The notes below the pieces were generated by a model. The model had not been told where the DNA came from, did no database searches, and saw only the letters and a list, made by a program, of their open reading frames with translations. This document shows positions 7,621-14,263 of a stretch of 23,333 nucleotides of DNA, in pieces; the stretch's first letter is position 1; every line of letters begins with the position of its first letter. The stretch covers positions 1 through 23,333 of the forward strand of contig DASVES010000435.1 in assembly GCA_036380435.1 (NCBI GenBank), written 5' to 3'. Position numbers and translations under genes: made by a program. This DNA is from DASQDT01 sp036380435 (GTDB lineage: Bacteria > Acidobacteriota > Blastocatellia > Pyrinomonadales > Pyrinomonadaceae).

Positions 7621-8526
7621 TCAATTCGCTGACTCGGCGACGAAGGTGGTCTCGGCGGCGCCCGACGCGCGCAGGCTCTTCTCGTAGAGCGCGGCCTGTT
7701 CGCGCGTCTGGAAGCGGCCCGACTGCACGCGATACCACATCCCTTTTTTGGGGATTTCGACCGCGGCCACGCGCGCGTCGAAACCGGAGGCGCGCAGTAC
7801 GGACGCCCGCGCTTGGGCCTCGCCCGGCTGGTTGTGCGAGCTGACCTGCACGGTGAACCTGCCATCCGCGCCCGTACTCTTCGCGGGTTCCGGCGCAGGC
7901 GCGGCCTCCGGCTCGTCGCCTGCCTCGGCCGCCAACTCTTCCTTCTCGAACTGCGCCTCGTCGATCTCTTCCGCCGACGCTTCCTCGGCCGCCACCGGCT
8001 CGTCGGCCTTCATCTCGGCAGCCGGCGGCAACTCTGCGACGGCCGGCGACGAAGCTGACTCGTCGCCGACTTTAACGGCGGACTCTGCTGCGGCGATAGG
8101 CTTTATCACGGACGTTGACTGCGCCGCGTCCGCCGGCCTGAGCAAGCCGGCGAAGAAGAGCGCGGCGAAGAGGCAGACGGCGCCCACGGCCAGCCCCGTA
8201 GCCGGCAAGCGATAGAGGCTCACGCCCAGCGCATAGCCGTCCGAGTCCGATTCTTCCTGCTCGTCGCGCGCGCTCGTCTCAAGACTGAGTGATTTGACAT
8301 CGGATTCGCCCTCGGTTGCCGGCGCCGTGAGCGAGAGTGGCGCGGGCGCTTCGGAGTGCGCGGCCATGTCGGCGTCGGTCGTGCGCTGCGCGGCCCTGAC
8401 TTCGATCTCCGCGAGGAGCGCCTTGTAGGAAGCGGCGCAGGAGTCGCATGTCTGTTCCTCGGCGTGCTCGCCCGAGACGGCGTCAACCGTCCTTTCGAGG
8501 CCGCAGGTGGGGCACTTGATCTCCAT
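7621..8526 (-). CDS. Zinc-ribbon, single-TM, SPOR-domain protein
   Basis: A 301-residue protein. An N-terminal zinc ribbon with CPTC (Cys5, Cys8) and CDSC (Cys27, Cys30) is followed by a charged cytoplasmic stretch, one TM segment (~108-130, GLAVGAVCLFAALFFAGLL), an acidic Ala/Glu/Pro linker (~140-220) and a SPOR domain (~222-297, FTVQVSSHNQPGEAQARASVL ... WYRVQSGRFQTREQAALYEKSL). The topology puts the zinc ribbon in the cytoplasm and SPOR on the wall, so it could relay or tether across the membrane. A GGAGG Shine-Dalgarno sequence 8 bases before the ATG fixes the start. It is first in the minus-strand run with the amidase-fold and actin-like genes. Zinc binding is inferred from the four cysteines. 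Confidence 0.85.
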   Translation of the reverse strand: MEIKCPTCGLERTVDAVSGEHAEEQTCDSCAASYKALLAEIEVRAAQRTTDADMAAHSEAPAPLSLTAPATEGESDVKSLSLETSARDEQEESDSDGYALGVSLYRLPATGLAVGAVCLFAALFFAGLLRPADAAQSTSVIKPIAAAESAVKVGDESASSPAVAELPPAAEMKADEPVAAEEASAEEIDEAQFEKEELAAEAGDEPEAAPAPEPAKSTGADGRFTVQVSSHNQPGEAQARASVLRASGFDARVAAVEIPKKGMWYRVQSGRFQTREQAALYEKSLRASGAAETTFVAESAN

Positions 8527-8845
8527 CGAATTTTCCTCCGGGGGCTACACAGATTCCGCGACCGCGTTGGTTGTCCCAAGTCCGCCGGGCGCGGCGGGGA
8601 AAGCTTGTCTGTTCATCGACCGGCCGCACGTCGCGCGGCCCCTCGCCTGTCTGGCGTCGGCGAGGCATGAAGTTTCCCGCATCTGGAATAAACAAATCAC
8701 ATGCCAGCGCGTGTTCCAAATTCAACTCTCGTTGAGACTTTCCCCGGCCCGCAGGGGCGACGCCAAATCGCCCGCCGTGGGGCGGGTTTCCCTCTCTCGC
8801 GTTGAACGTCTCGCGTGAGGTGGGGACGACGAACGGCCGGGCGCG

Positions 8846-8860
8846 TGACAAAGTTTGTCA
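8846..8860. promoter_or_regulatory. 15-bp perfect palindrome, candidate operator
   Basis: TGACAAAGTTTGTCA is a perfect 7+1+7 inverted repeat. It lies ~120 bp upstream of the sigma-54-like element and ~320 bp from both divergent genes, a position typical of an enhancer-binding protein site. The cognate protein is unknown. Confidence 0.45.
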
Positions 8861-8975
8861 TCTTCACCTGACTTTTTTTGCTATTTGAACGACGGGCAAG
8901 CAGGCTGACCGGCAGTTTGAGGCCGAGCGCGAGCGGCAGGTGGAGGAAACCGCGGGAGACAGGCTAAACGATTGT

Positions 8976-8991
8976 CGGCACACATATTGCT
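8976..8991 (+). promoter_or_regulatory. Candidate sigma-54 (-24/-12) promoter
   Basis: CGGCACACATATTGCT matches the RpoN consensus TGGCACG-N4-TTGCW at the invariant GG (8977-8978) and GC (8989-8990) with exact spacing; positions 1 and 7 differ. It points toward the GGDEF-EAL/PilZ genes, leaving a leader of ~160 nt. This is a single consensus match without experimental support. Confidence 0.5.
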
Positions 8992-9165
8992 GGAGTCACG
9001 TCGCGCTTGCGCGGGCGTGGAAGTCACCGAACCGTGCGAACAATGCCAGGCGTGCGGCAATAAGTTTGAAAGAAAGTACGTTTACATCCTTCGCCTTCCC
9101 TGCCGCCCTCCCTGCCGCCCCAAAGCTTCAGCCACGTTGAAAGATTCACTACCAGAATCATCCAC

Positions 9166-11685
9166 ATGATTGCTTTGCACAGGTATCGCGCGGCCAGACC
9201 GCTCGCAGGTTTAATCATCGCCGCCGGCGCGGCGGCGCTTGTCGTCTCGCTCGCGGGGCTGCCATCGGGGCAGTTGGACACGAGATTCCTGCTGCTGAGC
9301 TTCCTCGCGCTGAGCGTCGGCAACACGGTCTTCGTCAAGGTGCCGCGTGTCAGGGCTTACGTGGCCGCGTCCGACCTGCTCGTGTTCGTGGCGGCGCTGG
9401 CCTACGACGCACGTCTCGCCGTCCCGCTCGCCGCGCTGTGCGCGCTGGCCGTGTCGCTGCGCTTCAGCCGCACAGCCGGCGGCCACCTCTCGGGCGCGAT
9501 GCTCGGCGCCGCCGCGACCTACGCCGCCTCCTGGGCCATCGGGTCGCTCCCCGCACAGACCGCCGGCCTTCAGCCGACGGCGGAACTCATGCTCCTCTCC
9601 GTCTTCCTCCTCGCCTTCACGCGCGCGGCCGCCGACTCCGTGCCCACGGCGCTCGGCGAAGCGCAAGAGACGGGGACGGGCGCTCCGCGGGCTTACCTGA
9701 AGACGCTCACGTGGTCGTTCGTCGCTTACTTCGCGGCGGCGTCGGCGGCGGGCCTGCTGGTGACACTGGCCGCGTGGACGGGCCTCGACGCCGTCCTCGT
9801 CGCGCTCGCAACCGGCGGCGTCCTACACTTCACCCTCCGCAACAGGGCGACCGCCGCTGCGCGCGGCGCGAAGGTCGCGGGCGCCGCGGCGGAGGCGTCG
9901 CACGTCGCGTTGCCGTCGGCGGGCAGGGAAGTTTTGCTCAACGCGTTCGAGCACGCGCAGATCGGGATGGCCGTGGTCTCGGCGCGCGGCGAGTGGGTCA
10001 GAGTCAACCGCGCGCTGTGCGAGCTGCTCGGGCGCTCCGAGCAGGAGCTTCTGAGCACGGACTTGCAGGGCGTGACACACCCGGACGACTTGGGGCCTGC
10101 GCTCGCCGCGCTGAAAAAACTTTTGAAGGGCAAAGACACGGGGATGGACACCGAGGTGCGCCACCTGTGCGGCGCCGACGGCCGTCACGTCTGGGCGCAC
10201 TGGAGCGTCGGTCGCTTCGTCGCCGCGTCCAACGAGGAGCCGCACTTCATCTTTCAGATTCAGGACATCGGCGAGCGTAAAGTGTCGGAAGAGCGCCTGT
10301 TGCACGACGCCTTCCACGACCCGCTCACGGGCCTCCCGAACCGCGCCCTATTCATCGATCACGTGAAGATGGCCATCTCGCGCGCCCGACGCCGCGACGA
10401 CCGCCCCTTCGCCGTCCTCTTCATCGACCTCGACCGCTTCAAGGTCATCAACGATTCTCTGGGCCACCTCTCCGGCGACGACATGCTCGTCGGCGTGGCC
10501 CGCCGCCTCGAAGGATGTCTGCGCGAGGGCGACACGGTGGCGCGCGTCGGCGGCGACGAGTTCACCGTGCTGCTCGACGAATTACAAAACGCGGAGGAGG
10601 CCATCCAGATTGCCGAGCGCATCCAGCGCGACGTGTCGGCGGCCTTCCAGATCAACGGCCACGAGGTCTTCACCACGCTGAGCATCGGCATCGCCCACGG
10701 CGCGCCCGAGTACGCCGACCCCGAAGACATCCTGCGCGACGCCGACACGGCCATGTACCGCGCGAAGACTTTGGGCAAAGCCCGCCACGAAGTCTTCGAC
10801 AAGGCCATGCACGCCTTCGCCGTCAATCTTCTCCAGATCGAGACCGACCTGCGGAAGGCGCTCGACCTCAAGCAGTTCTTCATCATGTACCAGCCCATCG
10901 TCGCGCTTGACGACTTTCGCCTCTGCGGCTTCGAGGCGCTGGTTCGCTGGCAGCACCCCGAGCGCGGTCTGGTCTCGCCGATGGACTTCATCCCCGTCGC
11001 CGAGGAGACCGGGCAGATTCTCCAACTCGGCGAGTGGACGCTCCTCGAAGCCTCGCGGCAGATGAATCGCTGGCACCGCCGCTTCACCTCCGAGTTCCCG
11101 TTCTTCATCAGCGTCAATTTGTCGAGCAAGCAGTTCGCGCAGCCGAACCTCATCGAGCAGGTGGACAACATCCTGAAGCGGACGAGCCTCAACCCGCGCT
11201 CGCTGAAGCTGGAGATCACCGAGTCGGCCGTGATGGACAACATCGACAAGACGACCGAGATGCTCAAGCAGCTCCGCCAGCTCGGCGTGCAGCTCTCCAT
11301 CGACGACTTCGGCACCGGCTACTCCAGTCTCTCTTACCTCCACCGCTTCCCCATCGACACCCTCAAGATCGACCGCTCCTTCGTCACCCGCATGGTCGAT
11401 AACTCGGAGAACACGGAGATCGTCCGCACCATCGTCATGCTCGCGCAGACGCTCGGCATGGACGTGGTGGCCGAGGGCGTCGAGACAAAAGAACAACTCG
11501 CGCTGCTGCGGCAGCTCGGCTGCGAGTACGGCCAAGGGTACTACTTCTCCAAGCCGGTCACCGCCGCCGAGGCCGAGCGCATCATCTCCGACATCTACGA
11601 GCGGCCCCGCGAGGAGGGCACGCCCGAACTCGTCATTAACGACCGGGTCAAGTCCATGCGACTGGTCCCGACGGCACAGCCATGA
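9166..11685 (+). CDS. Membrane PAS-GGDEF-EAL c-di-GMP cyclase/phosphodiesterase
   Basis: An 839-residue protein. The N-terminal ~225 residues carry several hydrophobic helices (MASE-like sensor). A PAS domain follows (~255-372, with NRALCELLGRSEQEL and THPDD), then GGDEF (~373-545) and EAL (~555-805). The cyclase site is intact (GGDEF at 462-466, FIDLDRFKVIND), with an RxxD inhibitory site (REGD, 453-456) five residues upstream. The phosphodiesterase site also looks intact: EALVRW (590-), NLSSKQF, EITES, IDDFGTGYSSLSYL, LKIDRSFV, AEGVET and QGYYFSKP. It may therefore make or degrade c-di-GMP depending on the signal. The stop codon overlaps the next ATG (ATGA), showing translational coupling to a PilZ gene. 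A sigma-54-like promoter lies ~175 bp upstream. A minus-strand shadow ORF spans the EAL half. Confidence 0.93.
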   Translation: MIALHRYRAARPLAGLIIAAGAAALVVSLAGLPSGQLDTRFLLLSFLALSVGNTVFVKVPRVRAYVAASDLLVFVAALAYDARLAVPLAALCALAVSLRFSRTAGGHLSGAMLGAAATYAASWAIGSLPAQTAGLQPTAELMLLSVFLLAFTRAAADSVPTALGEAQETGTGAPRAYLKTLTWSFVAYFAAASAAGLLVTLAAWTGLDAVLVALATGGVLHFTLRNRATAAARGAKVAGAAAEASHVALPSAGREVLLNAFEHAQIGMAVVSARGEWVRVNRALCELLGRSEQELLSTDLQGVTHPDDLGPALAALKKLLKGKDTGMDTEVRHLCGADGRHVWAHWSVGRFVAASNEEPHFIFQIQDIGERKVSEERLLHDAFHDPLTGLPNRALFIDHVKMAISRARRRDDRPFAVLFIDLDRFKVINDSLGHLSGDDMLVGVARRLEGCLREGDTVARVGGDEFTVLLDELQNAEEAIQIAERIQRDVSAAFQINGHEVFTTLSIGIAHGAPEYADPEDILRDADTAMYRAKTLGKARHEVFDKAMHAFAVNLLQIETDLRKALDLKQFFIMYQPIVALDDFRLCGFEALVRWQHPERGLVSPMDFIPVAEETGQILQLGEWTLLEASRQMNRWHRRFTSEFPFFISVNLSSKQFAQPNLIEQVDNILKRTSLNPRSLKLEITESAVMDNIDKTTEMLKQLRQLGVQLSIDDFGTGYSSLSYLHRFPIDTLKIDRSFVTRMVDNSENTEIVRTIVMLAQTLGMDVVAEGVETKEQLALLRQLGCEYGQGYYFSKPVTAAEAERIISDIYERPREEGTPELVINDRVKSMRLVPTAQP

Positions 11686-12050
11686 ATTCAACAGGGGACA
11701 GAAGAAGGGCCGAGCGCCTGCGGACGAGCTTGCAGGCTTACTGGGAGGGCGTCCTCACGCGCCGCGGCGGCACCATCACGGACATCAGCCCCACCGGGTG
11801 CTTCATCCTGACGCGCGACGACGTGCAGCCGCAGGAACTCATCCGCCTCGACGTACACTCGCCGACGGGCCGCTCCATCTGCCTGTGGGGCGAGGTCGTC
11901 TACAAGGTGGAGGAGATGGGCTTCGCCCTGCGCTTCACGGGCACCGAGCCGGCGGAGCAGGAGATGTTGAAGCTATTGTTGGACTACCTGAGAGTGGTGC
12001 GCGAGTCCGACCAGGCCGCGCCGGAGTTGTTGACGAGTAATGTCGGCTAG
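11682..12050 (+). CDS. PilZ-domain protein (c-di-GMP receptor)
   Basis: A 122-residue single PilZ domain. The N-terminal arginine switch is RRRAER (7-12), and the second c-di-GMP-binding motif DISPTG (34-39) matches D/N-x-S-x-x-G. The remainder is a beta-barrel with EVVYKVEEMGFALRF and a C-terminal helix. Both binding motifs are complete, so c-di-GMP binding is likely. It overlaps the GGDEF-EAL gene by 4 bp and the next gene by 11 bp, which suggests stoichiometric co-expression and a dedicated receptor for the upstream enzyme. It has no output domain, so it probably acts by protein-protein contact with an unidentified target. Confidence 0.9.
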   Translation: MNSTGDRRRAERLRTSLQAYWEGVLTRRGGTITDISPTGCFILTRDDVQPQELIRLDVHSPTGRSICLWGEVVYKVEEMGFALRFTGTEPAEQEMLKLLLDYLRVVRESDQAAPELLTSNVG

Positions 12051-12777
12051 CGAAACACAGAGTCGAGTCTTCAGCGGCGAGGGAGTGTTGCAGACGCCGC
12101 TCCGCGTCGAGTGGCGGGCCGCCGGAGGCGAGCCGCGCACGGAGACGACGCGTCTGCTCGACGCCGACCTCCACGGCGCGGCCTTCGCTCTCTCCGAGCA
12201 GGTCGAGCTGGGGCAGATGTTGAAGCTGACGCTGCCGCCCGTCTTCGAGAGCCTGCGCCGCGCGCCCGACGAGACGCAGAGTGAGACGTGGGCGCTGGTG
12301 TGGGCCGTCACCCCGGCGCGCGCGTCGGGCGGCGCCGTGCAGCGGCCGCGTCATCTGACGCGCGTCCTGTTCTTCGGGATGGACGTGCCGCGCAACTTCG
12401 TGGAGGGTGAGGGTGGGCCGTGCCTGTACGTGGCCGAGGACGACGGCAGCTTCCGGCTCCACCGTGAAGACGAGGGGGGCGACCGGGCGGCGAATCGCCG
12501 GCGCGAGTCGCGCATCCACCTGCCCTACGAGGTGTCGGCGGAGGTGTTGGACGAGAACGGCGAAGTGATCGCGAGCGAGCTGTTAATCACGGAGAACGTG
12601 AGCCGGCGCGGGGCGGCGCTGCGCACGACGCTCGACCTGCGGCCGTACACGCGCGTCCGTCTGACCTGCGCGCATTTTAATTTCACTGTCAACTCGGTCG
12701 TCCGCGCCTGTCGCGTCGGCCCTGATAAGATCGCGCGGATGCACGTCGAATTCATCGACGGGCAGTGGCCGCTCTAA
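12040..12777 (+). CDS. Tandem PilZ protein, degenerate N-terminal and canonical C-terminal domain
   Basis: A 245-residue protein. The C-terminal half (~150-245) is a PilZ domain with RRRESR (153-158) and NVSRRG (186-191), both intact. The N-terminal half (~15-120) has the length and strand pattern of a PilZ barrel (LRVEWRA, DADLHGAAF, LGQMLKLTLPP, FFGMDVPR) but lacks the arginine switch and has DADLHG instead of DxSxxG, so it probably does not bind c-di-GMP. The N-terminal assignment is tentative. It begins inside the preceding PilZ gene (11-bp overlap) and ends convergently against the minus-strand PilZ gene with shared stop bases. Confidence 0.82.
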   Translation: MSASETQSRVFSGEGVLQTPLRVEWRAAGGEPRTETTRLLDADLHGAAFALSEQVELGQMLKLTLPPVFESLRRAPDETQSETWALVWAVTPARASGGAVQRPRHLTRVLFFGMDVPRNFVEGEGGPCLYVAEDDGSFRLHREDEGGDRAANRRRESRIHLPYEVSAEVLDENGEVIASELLITENVSRRGAALRTTLDLRPYTRVRLTCAHFNFTVNSVVRACRVGPDKIARMHVEFIDGQWPL

Positions 12778-13169
12778 ACGGCCTCGCCGTCTCCCGCCTG
12801 AGTTTCCACACTGTCGCCGTAGCCTTCCTCGGCCGGCGAGTCGCCGCGCAACGCCTCCTCCATCACCGCCCGGATCGCCTCCTCTTGTTCGGGCGTCACG
12901 TCGTCGAACCTGAGTCCGAAGCCAATCTTGTCCATGTGGTAGAGCACCGTCGCCCGCAGGGTCAGCCAGTTCCGCTCCGGCTTCTGCCAGATTCTGATAA
13001 ACATCTCCGACCCGCGCTCGGCCCACGCACGCGTCTTCACGAAACAGCCCCTGATGCTCAGGCTCGTGACGTTGGCGCTACGGGGCGTGTCCTCGGTCGG
13101 CCCGAAGGCGCAGGAGACGGAGACTTTGGCGCGGGCGTGGATACGTGTGTCGTTTCGTCGGTCGGTCAT
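12774..13169 (-). CDS. PilZ-domain protein
   Basis: A 131-residue PilZ protein. The arginine motif is RRNDTR (4-9). The second motif is SLSIRG (36-41), with Ser in place of the usual Asp/Asn, so affinity for c-di-GMP may be altered. The barrel continues through FIRIWQKPERNWLTLRATVLYHMDKIGFGLRF and ends in an acidic helix (only landmarks quoted). The ATG at 13169 is chosen because MTDRRND begins the domain; upstream in-frame sequence to 13367 is Arg-rich and featureless. No strong Shine-Dalgarno sequence is visible. Its TAG shares bases 12775-12776 with the stop of the opposing PilZ gene. Confidence 0.85.
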   Translation of the reverse strand: MTDRRNDTRIHARAKVSVSCAFGPTEDTPRSANVTSLSIRGCFVKTRAWAERGSEMFIRIWQKPERNWLTLRATVLYHMDKIGFGLRFDDVTPEQEEAIRAVMEEALRGDSPAEEGYGDSVETQAGDGEAV

Positions 13170-13227
13170 GTCGTGTGTGTTGGGCAGTCTCGTCTGGTAA
13201 GGCCGATTAGTGCAACGGCGGCGACGG

Positions 13228-13248
13228 CGCCGCGGAAGTTCCGCGGCG
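13228..13248. promoter_or_regulatory. GC-rich 10+1+10 perfect palindrome
   Basis: The arms CGCCGCGGAA (13228-13237) and TTCCGCGGCG (13239-13248) flank a single G. It lies ~60-80 bp upstream of the minus-strand PilZ start, so it could be an operator or a leader hairpin. There is no T run supporting terminator function toward the PilZ gene. Such palindromes can arise by chance more readily in GC-rich DNA, but a 21-bp perfect one is still notable. Confidence 0.45.
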
Positions 13249-13425
13249 GCCGAAAAGTTTTGTCGGGGCGAGGAAATAGTAGCAGCAATAATGAAACATA
13301 CAACGGCGCGCGCGGGCAAGTGGCGCACCGAGCGGGCGCGCCGGTCTTCAGATAACACCGGCGACACCGGCGGACGGATCAGGCCGGTCGAAACGCTCGG
13401 GGTTCGCGGGCGCGCCGCCCGGATG

Positions 13426-13455
13426 TTGTCCGCGACTGAAGCGCGGGATTATACT
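13426..13455 (+). promoter_or_regulatory. Candidate sigma-70 promoter for the secreted protein gene
   Basis: TTGTCC (13426-13431), an 18-bp spacer and TATACT (13450-13455) place a start site near 13462, ~50 bp before the ATG at 13512. The -10 is strong; the -35 keeps only TTG. Confidence 0.4.
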
Positions 13456-13457
13456 GC

Positions 13458-13499
13458 CTGCTCGAAGACGACAGAATCCTGCTCGAAGACGATAGAATA
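13458..13499 (+). repeat. 21-bp tandem duplication in 5' leader
   Basis: Two head-to-tail 21-bp copies (13458-13478 and 13479-13499) beginning CTGCTCGAAGACGA and differing at two positions. The second copy ends just before the AAGGAGA Shine-Dalgarno sequence. The pair fills nearly the whole predicted leader of the downstream gene. Confidence 0.85.
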
Positions 13500-13511
13500 A
13501 GGAGAGCGGCC

Positions 13512-14165
13512 ATGAGGAGTCGGCAGTCGCCCGCGTCAATGTTCTCGTTCGGATTCGTGGTGGCGGCGATGTGGGTCGCGGCCGCGCTCACGGCCGCCGC
13601 GGCTCCGGCCATACAGGACAGGCCCGGCCCGCCGCCGCCCGGCAACCGCGACCCGTTCTCCGAAATCCGCGAGCGGCAGCAGCGCGAGGCGCAACTGCGT
13701 AGCGTCGAGATGTTCGGCAAGGCGGCGCCCGTAGACCGGCGCGCCGACGAGGCCGCCGCCGCTCAGGTGAGGCAGGACTTCAAGCGCATACAGGTTCTCC
13801 GCAACGAGATCGCGCGCCACATCCTTTCGGGCAAGCCGCTCGACCACAAGTTCATCGTCGAGGAGACGGCGGAGGTCAACCGGCGCGCCGGTCGTCTGAA
13901 GACGTTCCTGGCGCGGGAGCCTGCGGAGGGCAACGGCAAAGAGCAGAAGCGTGTGGGCGATATGCCCGAGAGCTTGTTGAAGGACGCGCTCGTGACTTTG
14001 TGCAAGCGCATCGACAGCTTCACGGAGAATCCCATGTTCAAGATGCCGGAAGTGATCGATGTCAAAGAGTTCGAGATGGCCGAGAAAGATTTAGACACCA
14101 TCGTTCTGCTCAGCGACGCCGTCAGGAAGGGCGCTGAGAAGGCTGGCAAGACGGCGAAGAAGTAA
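13512..14165 (+). CDS. Secreted helical protein of unknown function
   Basis: A 217-residue protein that I do not recognise. The N-terminus is a signal peptide with a hydrophobic core (~10-33, FGFVVAAMWVAAALTAAAA) and likely cleavage after an Ala near residue 31-34. The mature part starts Pro-rich (DRPGPPPPGNRDPF) and becomes charged and helical, with no cysteine pair and no TM. Repeated Lys/Arg/Glu blocks and a Lys-rich end suggest a periplasmic helical bundle. AAGGAGAG, 6-7 bases before the ATG, supports the start. Downstream, an aldo/keto reductase starts 98 bp later on the same strand; a functional link is not evident. Confidence 0.8.
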   Translation: MRSRQSPASMFSFGFVVAAMWVAAALTAAAAPAIQDRPGPPPPGNRDPFSEIRERQQREAQLRSVEMFGKAAPVDRRADEAAAAQVRQDFKRIQVLRNEIARHILSGKPLDHKFIVEETAEVNRRAGRLKTFLAREPAEGNGKEQKRVGDMPESLLKDALVTLCKRIDSFTENPMFKMPEVIDVKEFEMAEKDLDTIVLLSDAVRKGAEKAGKTAKK

Positions 14166-14263
14166 GGCGGCGCTCACACGTCGGCCGAAGATGGGCGCGG
14201 CCGTCGAGTGTTGATGCATCCGCGTCTTCAGACGGGGGTCGAGTTTTCGCGGGGAGGGCAGCG

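Larger units (their letters stand above)
8527..9165. other. Long divergent intergenic region (639 bp)
   Basis: Lies between the minus-strand SPOR/amidase/actin genes and the plus-strand c-di-GMP genes. Short ORFs across it have no family features and lack plausible ribosome binding sites. It contains a 15-bp perfect palindrome (8846-8860) and a sigma-54-like promoter (8976-8991), both listed separately. A T7 run occurs at about 8873-8879 without a clear hairpin before it. Confidence 0.6.
13170..13511. other. Divergent intergenic region with palindrome, promoter and tandem repeat
   Basis: This 342-bp region separates the minus-strand PilZ gene from the plus-strand secreted protein gene. It contains a 21-bp GC-rich palindrome (13228-13248), a plausible sigma-70 promoter (13426-13455) and a 21-bp tandem duplication (13458-13499). 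I see no convincing ORF. Confidence 0.6.

Noticed and set aside
8940..9140. 66-codon plus-strand ORF in the long intergenic region
   Set aside because: No family features; it spans the sigma-54-like element and looks noncoding.
10582..11691. 369-codon minus-strand ORF over the EAL domain
   Set aside because: Shadow of the GGDEF-EAL gene, whose catalytic motifs are all intact.
13170..13367. 66-codon upstream extension of the minus-strand PilZ gene
   Set aside because: Arg-rich, overlaps a palindrome and intergenic signals; the PilZ domain begins at MTDRR.
13458..13499. Tandem repeat as a possible CRISPR
   Set aside because: Only two direct copies with no spacers between them and no cas genes.
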